In this document: positions 24,223-29,565 of the stretch, one piece after another
How the letters are laid out: each line of letters opens with the position of its first letter
Numbering within the stretch: the first letter of the stretch is position 1
Program-made: the position numbers and the translations under genes
Virus record (IMG/VR): IMGVR_UViG_3300031973_000946
Location: 1 to 45,187 of that record
DNA length: 45,187 bases
Direction: 5' to 3' (one strand)
From: a virus
Notes under the pieces: generated by a model
Told to the model about the DNA's origin: nothing
The model's database searches: none
Seen by the model: only the letters and a program-made list of their open reading frames with translations

Positions 24223-24486
24223 CACCGTCTGTAGAGGTAGTTATACCGTTTCATTCTACTTTAGATCTACCTTTGACGGATTTTTTGAGTAGCTAGTACC
24301 GTGTACTGTTTGCACCACTCGTGCAGCAAGAAGATTAGATACCGAGTTTCGGTGAGCCGAGTTTCGGTTACACTCTCTTCGCCCGCGTTTGATAATTATT
24401 AGTTTCAATAACTAGTCTACGACAATTACGTTATTTACTTACATCTCCAGCCGCGTGAAGGCTATTATCGTTGGAGACTTACGGAA
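24223..24486 (-). ncRNA. Structured noncoding region upstream of the tRNA-like end
   Basis: About 265 bases without a reading frame but dense in hairpins: TCTCCA/TGGAGA (24444-24477) with an inner GCC/GGC; two 15-base-spaced CCGA-AAC-TCGG hairpins (24341-24353, 24357-24367); TGCAC/GTGCA (24311-24325); AGTAC/GTACT (24295-24307); and TACGGAA/TTCCGTA (24480-24498) around the preceding gene's stop. Together with the tRNA-like end it could be one RNA of about 360 nt. Known RNA families were not recognised. Confidence 0.5.
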
Positions 24487-24660
24487 TTAGTTTCCGTATC
24501 TATCTCTCAGCGCAGAATAGTTTTGCATAATGCTAACTATCTTATCTCTACTTAATCCTGAATAGTCTGATACTACAGAGGTGTTAAACATGTTAGTTAC
24601 TCCTGATTCTCTTACATCTTCGTAAGCTTGAAAGTCATCTTGTGTTATTTCTATTGTCAT
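24487..24660 (-). CDS. Conserved small phage protein, 57 aa
   Basis: Starts at ATG 24660. YEDVRESGVTNMFNTSVV, SGLSRDKIVSIMQNY and LRDRYGN match a conserved short phage protein pattern (R-x-SGVTNMF). Entirely helical, function unknown. Its stop codon lies in the loop of a 7-bp hairpin. It follows the 73-aa zinc-finger gene by 17 bases. Confidence 0.7.
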   Translation of the reverse strand: MTIEITQDDFQAYEDVRESGVTNMFNTSVVSDYSGLSRDKIVSIMQNYSALRDRYGN

Positions 24661-24677
24661 ATTATTAATTATTTTAG

Positions 24678-24899
24678 TTATTTCAACATAGTACCATAGC
24701 CACGTCTGCGCGTTTTCTTGAGTATATAAGCTGCTTCCTCGCTTGACATGATTTGTATTTCATTACCTGTCTTGTGATTTGTTATTGGTATACAACCATA
24801 ACGCATTACTGACGAGCAGTTAACACAAACTTTATAGCCAAGATCAACGCGACCTTGTGGCATGATACTATTACATTTTATACATTTGTTCATATACAT
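24678..24899 (-). CDS. Small zinc-ribbon protein, 73 aa
   Basis: MYMNKCIKCNSIM...VCVNCSSVM has two CxxC pairs, a zinc ribbon. The rest has IMSSEEAAYILKKTRRRGYG, a basic helix. A second Met at residue 3 could be the true start. Placed directly behind promoter copy 2. Similar to phage DksA-like or ribbon regulators, target unknown. Confidence 0.6.
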   Translation of the reverse strand: MYMNKCIKCNSIMPQGRVDLGYKVCVNCSSVMRYGCIPITNHKTGNEIQIMSSEEAAYILKKTRRRGYGTMLK

Positions 24900-24900
24900 A

Positions 24901-24932
24901 TATTATCTACGAGTAATCGTATTTAATTTGTG
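24901..24932 (-). promoter_or_regulatory. Early promoter family, copy 2
   Basis: Minus strand CACAAATTAAATACG, 10 bases, GATAATA, then ATG codons of the 73-aa gene. Same geometry as the other copies; spacer sequence (ATTACTCGTA) is unrelated to the others, so conservation is limited to the two boxes and spacing. Confidence 0.7.
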
Positions 24933-24934
24933 AT

Positions 24935-25150
24935 TTAAAATATATCTTCTAAATCAATAGTGTAGCTATGATTACTACTATTTTCATGAGATAATAGTAT
25001 AGCCGCTTGTAAACCATCTAAATAACCTGCTTTATAAACAGCTGTTTCATGAGCGGTAAAATCAACTAATAAGCTTTTTACTTGCTCATAACTTTCTGGA
25101 CTTAACTCGTCCATTAGTTCTTGTTCTATTTCTTTTAATTTTTCTATCAT
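24935..25150 (-). CDS. Hypothetical acidic helical protein, 71 aa
   Basis: MIEKLKEIEQELMDEL and FTAHETAVYKAGYLDGLQAAILL suggest a helical dimer; similar short proteins occur in phage early regions. Start overlaps the previous 28-aa frame stop (TAATG). Function unknown. Confidence 0.6.
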   Translation of the reverse strand: MIEKLKEIEQELMDELSPESYEQVKSLLVDFTAHETAVYKAGYLDGLQAAILLSHENSSNHSYTIDLEDIF

Positions 25151-25236
25151 TATTTTCTTATTTTATCACTTATTTGCGTAGTTATGTACATACCTGCACA
25201 AAAACCAGCTACAAATATTATTATTATTTCTATCAT
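25150..25236 (-). CDS. Possible 28-aa membrane micropeptide
   Basis: MIEIIIIFVAGFCAGMYITTQ then a basic tail: one membrane helix. Its stop overlaps the next ATG and its start follows the previous stop by one base, so it fills the gap exactly. Confidence 0.45.
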   Translation of the reverse strand: MIEIIIIFVAGFCAGMYITTQISDKIRK

Positions 25237-25237
25237 A

Positions 25238-25810
25238 TTATATTACTTTATAACGGTGACCGTTAATTATTAATTGTACATCGCTTGGTTCTGACGAGTC
25301 TTTAAATGGTAATTGTTCATTACTACATTTAGTTTCATGAAGCTCTTTAGATTGTTGCTTAATTAAACTAGTTTGATAGTCATTAATTCTATAAAAACTA
25401 GCACCAGTTTGATTTCTGTAGTAATTTTTAAGTATATAATTACAGAGGTAAACAAAGCGATCTTCATGATTAGGTATCATTATTCGCTTTTTACCGACAT
25501 ACTTATTGTATTTACCTGTCCAGTTACCATTAATGTCGTAGTCTTTATAGTAATTATCTTCAGAGCGAGTTCTGTTTAGTTGATAACAACAGTAGCTTGC
25601 GCCACTACTGCTAACTAGCATTTTACGCACATAGCCACTTTTATAAATAGTAAATCTATTTACTTCTTTATAGCCATTAGCATACATAGTTTTAAATGGT
25701 AACTCAAAAACTTGAGTACCTTTTTTACTCTGCCAGTCTTTAGTGACATCTTTAATACCGAGCAAGTCAAATATAGCTCTTGCTTCGTGTATACTTTTTA
25801 CTTTATTCAT
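25238..25810 (-). CDS. Hypothetical protein, 190 aa
   Basis: Basic, Tyr-rich protein (KSIHEARAIFDLLGI, NRFTIYKSGYVRKML, YLCNYILKNYYRNQT). A C-terminal strand pair VQLIINGHRYKVI is visible. No known motif. It is the longest gene of the small-gene cluster, linked to neighbours by 1-2 base gaps. Confidence 0.6.
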   Translation of the reverse strand: MNKVKSIHEARAIFDLLGIKDVTKDWQSKKGTQVFELPFKTMYANGYKEVNRFTIYKSGYVRKMLVSSSGASYCCYQLNRTRSEDNYYKDYDINGNWTGKYNKYVGKKRIMIPNHEDRFVYLCNYILKNYYRNQTGASFYRINDYQTSLIKQQSKELHETKCSNEQLPFKDSSEPSDVQLIINGHRYKVI

Positions 25811-25812
25811 AA

Positions 25813-26016
25813 TTAATATTTTAGTTGTTTTGGTAAATATTTTTCATATAAAGCATTAGATTGATCACTTAAACCAGCGTCATCTAGCGCTTCCATTACT
25901 TTACTTATAGTTTTCCAAGCGTTTTGACCACGCTCGTATACACTATAATCATCACTATATTGGTAAAACCAGTCGTGATTTTGCAGTAATTCTTCTAATG
26001 TTTTTAATTTACTCAT
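25813..26016 (-). CDS. Hypothetical protein, 67 aa
   Basis: The start chosen is ATG 26016 (MSKLKTLEELLQNHDWFYQY), whose ATGAGTAA overlaps the upstream stop. An in-frame extension to 26067 would run through that upstream gene. DWFYQYSDDYSVYERGQNAW and SNALYEKYLP are recognisable phage-type short motifs without function. Confidence 0.6.
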   Translation of the reverse strand: MSKLKTLEELLQNHDWFYQYSDDYSVYERGQNAWKTISKVMEALDDAGLSDQSNALYEKYLPKQLKY

Positions 26017-26164
26017 AATTTTTATGTTTTTTCTTACGACTATAAGTCTTTTTACTCTTATGAACACGCTTGAAACGAGAGAATTGCCAAAAAGGATTAC
26101 CTTTTCGATATTCTTTTGACTCTATTTTAATAGTTATTCTCTTGTTTTTCACGCTTACATCCAT
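26009..26164 (-). CDS. Conserved small basic phage protein, 51 aa
   Basis: Peptide MDVSVKNKRITIKIESKEYR, then KGNPFWQFSRFKRVHKSKK: the NPFWxxSRFKRVxKSKK stretch is a conserved phage pattern. Very basic end. It overlaps its downstream neighbour by eight bases and the upstream zinc-finger gene by 38, in different frames. Confidence 0.65.
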   Translation of the reverse strand: MDVSVKNKRITIKIESKEYRKGNPFWQFSRFKRVHKSKKTYSRKKKHKNYE

Positions 26165-26270
26165 TTAGTTTGCAGTAATTTTCAACTTCTTCTTTAGTTA
26201 TTTTGCCTTCTAGTTGCATAAGAACTAGTGAAGTCATATTTTTACCGCAATATTTACATTCATATCTCAT
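26127..26270 (-). CDS. Small zinc-finger protein, 47 aa
   Basis: MRYECKYCGKNM starts with a CxxC, and YCKLNGCK completes a four-Cys site at the end. The ATG comes six bases after the GATAAT of promoter copy 3, giving a near-leaderless start like copy 1. Confidence 0.6.
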   Translation of the reverse strand: MRYECKYCGKNMTSLVLMQLEGKITKEEVENYCKLNGCKREKQENNY

Positions 26271-26275
26271 ATTAT

Positions 26276-26307
26276 TATTATCTTATAGTGTTCGTATTTA
26301 TATTGTG
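26276..26307 (-). promoter_or_regulatory. Early promoter family, copy 3
   Basis: Minus strand CACAATATAAATACG, 10 bases, GATAATA. The first two bases of the upstream box are the last acceptor base and discriminator of tRNA-Arg, so the tRNA end and the promoter overlap. Confidence 0.7.
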
Positions 26308-26379
26308 ATTGAGGTAGGACTCGAACCTACACTCTACAGCTTAGAAGGCTGTTGCTTTATCCAGTTAAGCTACTCAACC
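26306..26379 (-). tRNA. tRNA-Arg (anticodon UCU)
   Basis: 74 nt cloverleaf: acceptor GGTTGAG/CTCAATC (one G-U), D-arm GCTT...AAGC, anticodon arm ACAGC-CTTCTAA-GCTGT, T-arm GTAGG-TTCGAGT-CCTAC, discriminator A, CCA not encoded. The anticodon reads AGA, a heavily used Arg codon in this AT-rich phage, which explains why it would be kept. Confidence 0.93.
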
Positions 26380-26389
26380 AAGTGAGATT

Positions 26390-26509
26390 TTAGTCAATCT
26401 CGTCGCAGTTTTCACAATCAAGTGATGGACTTTCATAATTAAGCGCTAAATTTTGTGTAGAACAAGAAGTTAGTGCTATAATTGTTAATAAAAATAGTAT
26501 TTTCTTCAT
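26390..26509 (-). CDS. Small predicted lipoprotein, 39 aa
   Basis: MKKILFLLTIIALTSCSTQN is a lipoprotein signal with lipobox LTSC, leaving about 25 residues that end DCENCDEID. It starts one base after the upstream stop. Tiny phage lipoproteins can act as outer-membrane spanins or block receptors for other phages; which applies is unknown. Confidence 0.6.
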   Translation of the reverse strand: MKKILFLLTIIALTSCSTQNLALNYESPSLDCENCDEID

Positions 26510-26510
26510 A

Positions 26511-26789
26511 TTAATATAGTGTTTTACCATTATTACTTGCTAATTTATCTAAAAACATATCAATATCTGCTATATTTTTAGCATCAATTAACTCTTTTAG
26601 TTCGCTACAGTACTCATATTCTTCAGTATTTTCAAAGTATTCAAGCATATCTTGCAACTCATCAGTTTGAAGATCGAGTGGATTACCATAAAACATAGCA
26701 TCTTTACCTTCATACTGATTAAGAATATCTTCAATACTACACCTATTAGTGAGTACTCCAAACGTATTTCTCATACAGTTATCTATCAT
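26511..26789 (-). CDS. Hypothetical acidic protein, 92 aa
   Basis: Helical acidic protein (IEDILNQYEGKDAMFYG, LQDMLEYFENTEEYEYCSELKELIDA), with a UVR-like paired-helix look reminiscent of the 95-aa gene at 23034. It follows the mini tRNA-like element by 15 bases. Function unknown. Confidence 0.55.
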   Translation of the reverse strand: MIDNCMRNTFGVLTNRCSIEDILNQYEGKDAMFYGNPLDLQTDELQDMLEYFENTEEYEYCSELKELIDAKNIADIDMFLDKLASNNGKTLY

Positions 26790-26804
26790 ATTATTAAATT
26801 TAAG

Positions 26805-26845
26805 TGGTAGTGGTGAGAATCGAACTCACTTAAACCATTACTACC
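26805..26845 (-). ncRNA. Minimal tRNA-like hairpin (acceptor + T-arm only)
   Basis: Minus strand: GGTAGT (26845-26840) pairs with ACTACC (26811-26806). Between them lie about 10 bases and a canonical T-arm GTGAG-TTCGATT-CTCAC, then discriminator A. No D or anticodon arm fits. It looks like a tRNA reduced to its acceptor/T half, or a decayed tRNA gene. Confidence 0.5.
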
Positions 26846-27024
26846 TTTTACTCATTCGTATTATTTTTAGTTGCTAAACAAGTGGAACTACAACTATATG
26901 TTCATATGTACGCCATTTGTTACCATATTGTAAACAAACAAAGCGAGGTAGTAGAAAAAACTACTTGAGCATATCACGAGTACTGACGTTACTACGATTT
27001 CCTCGTGTGAAAACTTACGCTTCA
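26846..27024 (-). other. Non-coding stretch with inverted repeats
   Basis: No plausible frame. Minus-strand features: AAGCG...CGCTT closing an 80-nt block that contains CACGAG/CTCGTG and GTAG-T6-CTAC hairpins right after the preceding stop codon; then TTTGTT/AACAAA and AGTTG/CAACT. A degenerate promoter-like box (AAAAATAATACG) lies at 26857-26873 without a good GATAAT partner. Could be a terminator plus small RNA. Confidence 0.4.
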
Positions 27025-27255
27025 TTAGGCAATATCTTCATTTCTTACCATCATTGGTATGTTATTACTCGCAGTATAACTTTTATACTTCGCCCAACAA
27101 GCCATCGCTTCAAGTTTATCTTTCATGATAGCGAATACTTTATCGTGATTATAAGTGGCAGTTTTGCCATTTTTAAAAGTAACATTAATTGTTTTATTTT
27201 GACCGACTAGTGATTGTCTCACCACAAATCTTTTACTTGAAATTGTATTTTCCAT
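27025..27255 (-). CDS. Small paralogous protein A, 76 aa
   Basis: Shares RFVVRQSLVG, YNHDKV and WAKYKSYTASNNIP with the 72-aa protein at 27703 (RFVIRKSLIG, YNHDEV, FAKYKSYTNTNCMP), so the two are clear duplicates. One Trp/Cys-rich conserved core, basic head. Unknown family, early region, behind promoter copy 4. Confidence 0.65.
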   Translation of the reverse strand: MENTISSKRFVVRQSLVGQNKTINVTFKNGKTATYNHDKVFAIMKDKLEAMACWAKYKSYTASNNIPMMVRNEDIA

Positions 27256-27290
27256 AACTATTTATTTTATTGTATTAAACTTTATATTAT

Positions 27291-27322
27291 TATTATCTTT
27301 ACTTTATCGTATTTATTTTGTA
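27291..27322 (-). promoter_or_regulatory. Early promoter family, copy 4
   Basis: Minus strand TACAAAATAAATACG, 10 bases, GATAATA, then a 35-base AT-rich leader ending ATAGTTATG at the 76-aa gene. Leader end is nearly the same as at copy 5. Confidence 0.7.
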
Positions 27323-27493
27323 TTATATTACTGTACAAACATACTCATCTTTTACACTAACATCATCTCGCATTAGTAAATCATCTTTTATTCTTGATAA
27401 TTGTATACATGTTTTAGTGTATAATTCCATTTTAGTATACTCGTGTCCATCGAACATTAGTATCATATTTATTAAGTATTTTTTTAAATCCAT
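27323..27493 (-). CDS. Hypothetical protein, 56 aa
   Basis: Frame MDLKKYLINMILMFDGHEYTK... ends VCTVI-stop right at promoter copy 4. Its leader (AATAAATAGTTATG) matches that of the next gene and it is preceded by promoter copy 5. Helical; no family. Confidence 0.55.
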   Translation of the reverse strand: MDLKKYLINMILMFDGHEYTKMELYTKTCIQLSRIKDDLLMRDDVSVKDEYVCTVI

Positions 27494-27517
27494 AACTATT
27501 TATTTTATTTACATTAT

Positions 27518-27549
27518 TATTATCTTTGCTCTTCCGTATTTAGTTTGTA
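27518..27549 (-). promoter_or_regulatory. Early promoter family, copy 5
   Basis: Minus strand TACAAACTAAATACG, 10 bases, GATAATA, then a 25-base leader to ATG 27493. The 150 bases further upstream (27550-27702) hold no gene I can support. Confidence 0.7.
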
Positions 27550-27702
27550 AAAGTATATTATTTGTTTATACATTTATTTTTGTTAGCGCATACTCCGCCA
27601 CTTCTCTCATTGTATAATGAAAGTTATTATTAATAGTATGACATTAGCATTATAAGTACTTAGAGTAACTACCTATTGTCACAGTATTTAGTAGAGATAT
27701 TA

Positions 27703-27921
27703 CTATGATATCTTCATATCTCTACAGAAAGCGGGCATACAATTAGTATTAGTGTACGACTTATACTTAGCGAAACAGTTCATCGCATCGAATCTTTCTT
27801 TGTGAGTGTTATACACTTCATCATGATTATACTTTACGTCTTCACCTTTCTTGTTAGTGAATTCTACTACTACATCTTTACCTATTAAGGATTTTCTTAT
27901 TACAAATCTATTTGACTTCAT
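27703..27921 (-). CDS. Small paralogous protein B, 72 aa
   Basis: Duplicate of the 76-aa protein at 27025, sharing the RFVxRxSLxG head, YNHDxV and AKYKSYT core. It is the first gene of the whole minus-strand block, so likely among the earliest expressed. Function unknown; a host-takeover inhibitor would fit position and size but is inference. Confidence 0.65.
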   Translation of the reverse strand: MKSNRFVIRKSLIGKDVVVEFTNKKGEDVKYNHDEVYNTHKERFDAMNCFAKYKSYTNTNCMPAFCRDMKIS

Positions 27922-27980
27922 ATTATTATATTTAAGTTATTATTATTATATTATATTAGTTGTTAGTTGTTTTACATTTA

Positions 27981-28012
27981 TATTATCAAAGTGTATTCGT
28001 ATTTATATTGTA
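27981..28012 (-). promoter_or_regulatory. Early promoter family, copy 6
   Basis: Minus strand TACAATATAAATACG, 10 bases, GATAATA, then about 60 bases of AT-rich leader to the 72-aa gene. It is the outermost copy, at the start of the minus-strand block. Confidence 0.7.
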
Positions 28013-28056
28013 AAGTGAAAATGATATTGATAATATTGAATAGAAATAAAATGGAT

Positions 28057-28125
28057 GGGACTGGGTAAATATATTGGGTTTGGTGGTGGGGGTGGGTGTG
28101 TAGGGGAGGAGGGGATGCACCCGGG
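28057..28125 (+). promoter_or_regulatory. G-rich, quadruplex-capable tract in the divergent gap
   Basis: The plus strand is G-rich in an otherwise very AT-rich genome. Bases 28088-28114 read G5-T-G3-TGTGTA-G4-AGGA-G4, a canonical four-tract quadruplex pattern with loops of 1, 6 and 4. Three further G3 runs lie to the left, and a palindromic ACCCGGGT (28119-28126) to the right. It sits between the minus-strand and plus-strand gene blocks (gap 27922-28208), a plausible origin, promoter or packaging site. Confidence 0.6.
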
Positions 28126-28208
28126 TTCTATATTTACAATACGGGAGTAAATATGACGATCACTATGTAATTATCTTATTTGTACAACAAAGAATAAATA
28201 ATACGAAT

Positions 28209-28604
28209 ATGGCAACATTAACACCTACATTAACATTAGCTGCAGCCGCAGGTGAAGTATCTTCTGATGCTTTAAGTTTCTCGGTGACAGATACACTCAA
28301 TGTATCACCACCTATTAAAGGTTTATCTAAAAAAGCTGTTGCCGCTGGCGGTGGAGGAAATACAGTACTTGTTCCTTCAAGCGCAGGTATTAAATATACG
28401 TACATAAAACATACAGGAAAACAAAGCGATGGATCTACATCAACTACTAATAACCTAATAATTAACTTTGGTGGAACAGCTGGTCTTAGTCTTGGACCAG
28501 AAGAATTTGCATATTTTCCTGCTCAAGCAAGTACTGAGATAACAGGTATATCTTCTAGTTCACATACTGTACTAGTAGAATGTGCTTACTATACAGAAAC
28601 GTAA
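28209..28604 (+). CDS. Probable structural protein, 131 aa
   Basis: Beta-rich, Ala/Ser/Thr/Gly-rich chain (TLTPTLTLAAAAGEVSSDAL, LSFSVTDTLNVS). The head resembles that of the next gene (TLTLASTDLISDAISFST), so the two are paralogues. First gene of the plus-strand virion block, about 200 bases after the divergent gap. Likely decoration or fibre type; not identified. Confidence 0.6.
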   Translation: MATLTPTLTLAAAAGEVSSDALSFSVTDTLNVSPPIKGLSKKAVAAGGGGNTVLVPSSAGIKYTYIKHTGKQSDGSTSTTNNLIINFGGTAGLSLGPEEFAYFPAQASTEITGISSSSHTVLVECAYYTET

Positions 28605-28619
28605 AATAAATATAAAAAT

Positions 28620-29024
28620 ATGGCTACAACAACAGGTACATTAACATTAGCAAGTACAGATTTAATTTCTGATGCTATATCTTTTTCAACTCAGTTTACT
28701 CATACTGATACAAGAAACTCTACGGGTCTAGCAAGAGAAAAAATTACATCGACAGCTAAAGGAACCGCTTCAGGTCAAGTTACACTGTACACAGCAGACG
28801 ATTACGCCGCAATAGCTTATTTATATGTTAAAAATACAGATACTACAGCCGCTAATAAAATATATATATACAACGATACAACCACTGGAGACCCTATTTG
28901 GATGCAGTTGAATGGTGGGGACTTTGCTTTTGTACCAATGCACGGTGACAAAACATTAAAGGCCTACGCACCAAACGGTAGTGATCCTACTGTAGAGTGG
29001 ATGGTTTTCGGAACAGATCAATAA
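28620..29024 (+). CDS. Probable structural protein, paralogue, 134 aa
   Basis: Shares the TxTLTLAxxxxxSDAxSFS head with the preceding gene. The rest (AYLYVKNTDTTAANKIYIYN, MQLNGGDFAFVPMHGDK) is a repeated-strand, jelly-roll-like pattern common in small virion proteins. No enzymatic residues. Confidence 0.6.
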   Translation: MATTTGTLTLASTDLISDAISFSTQFTHTDTRNSTGLAREKITSTAKGTASGQVTLYTADDYAAIAYLYVKNTDTTAANKIYIYNDTTTGDPIWMQLNGGDFAFVPMHGDKTLKAYAPNGSDPTVEWMVFGTDQ

Positions 29025-29067
29025 TAAGGAAAATCCTTATACCAATTAATAATTAAAACCAAAAACA

Positions 29068-29361
29068 ATGACATACATATACTATAAAAGTAGTAATTAT
29101 ACTACAGAACCTAAAATTTCAGAGAAACAAATGGCAGAATGGAAGCATTTAGCCACTAAAAAGAACTGGAGAATTACGCAATTACCCAACGGGTACTACC
29201 AAACTGAGGTAAATAAGCCCGAAAATAACGATTCTTGGGTAGATATTACGCGAAGAGAGACAATGGAAGGCGCAGAAGCCGCAATAAACGGCAGTGTAGA
29301 GCACTTTACTAAAAAATTAGAGTACATTAAAGGCCCAAAAGTGGTCAAAACCTTTAAATAA
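29068..29361 (+). CDS. Hypothetical protein, 97 aa
   Basis: Short mixed alpha/beta protein (MTYIYYKSSNYTTEPKISEK, NWRITQLPNGYYQTEV, WVDITRRETMEGAEAAI). No family known. Preceded by a 43-bp A-rich leader without Shine-Dalgarno. Confidence 0.6.
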   Translation: MTYIYYKSSNYTTEPKISEKQMAEWKHLATKKNWRITQLPNGYYQTEVNKPENNDSWVDITRRETMEGAEAAINGSVEHFTKKLEYIKGPKVVKTFK

Positions 29362-29368
29362 TTAAAAA

Positions 29369-29563
29369 ATGAACAAAAATACAAGCTACTATAAGGCAAT
29401 GTTTGCTAAAAGTGAAGCAGCATCACCGCTTTCTAAAATTTATGGAACAACACATAACAAAAAAATGCATGATTCAGCTATGGAAATGAGTCATATGAAA
29501 AAACATTCAGCTATGGAAATGAGTCATATGAAAAAAATGGATGATAAAAATGCTAAAAAATAA
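29369..29563 (+). CDS. Small Met/His/Lys-rich repeat protein, 64 aa
   Basis: The second half is a tandem duplication SAMEMSHMKK x2 coded by a near-perfect 33-base DNA repeat. Seven Met and several His in that part would suit metal (copper or iron) binding, which is inference. Unknown family. Confidence 0.55.
   Translation: MNKNTSYYKAMFAKSEAASPLSKIYGTTHNKKMHDSAMEMSHMKKHSAMEMSHMKKMDDKNAKK
29472..29536 (+). repeat. 33-bp tandem repeat, two copies, in frame
   Basis: Two 32-base identical units (29472-29503 and 29505-29536), period 33, so the copy number can change without a frameshift. Confidence 0.85.
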
Positions 29564-29565
29564 AA

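Noticed and set aside
24120-24486. tmRNA (ssrA)
   Set aside because: Length and tRNA-like end suggest it, but no tag peptide frame ending in Ala-Ala-stop and no distant 5' acceptor partner are visible; the best partner is only 103 nt away.
24079-24486. Group I intron
   Set aside because: No convincing P7 R/S pair or interrupted gene on either side.
27550-27702. Small peptide frame MREVAEYAL on the minus strand
   Set aside because: Only 14 codons, without overlap or promoter support.
24079-28020. CRISPR array from the repeated CGTATTTA sequences
   Set aside because: Repeats are unevenly spaced, each tied to a gene start with a second box 10 bases away; promoter behaviour fits, array does not.
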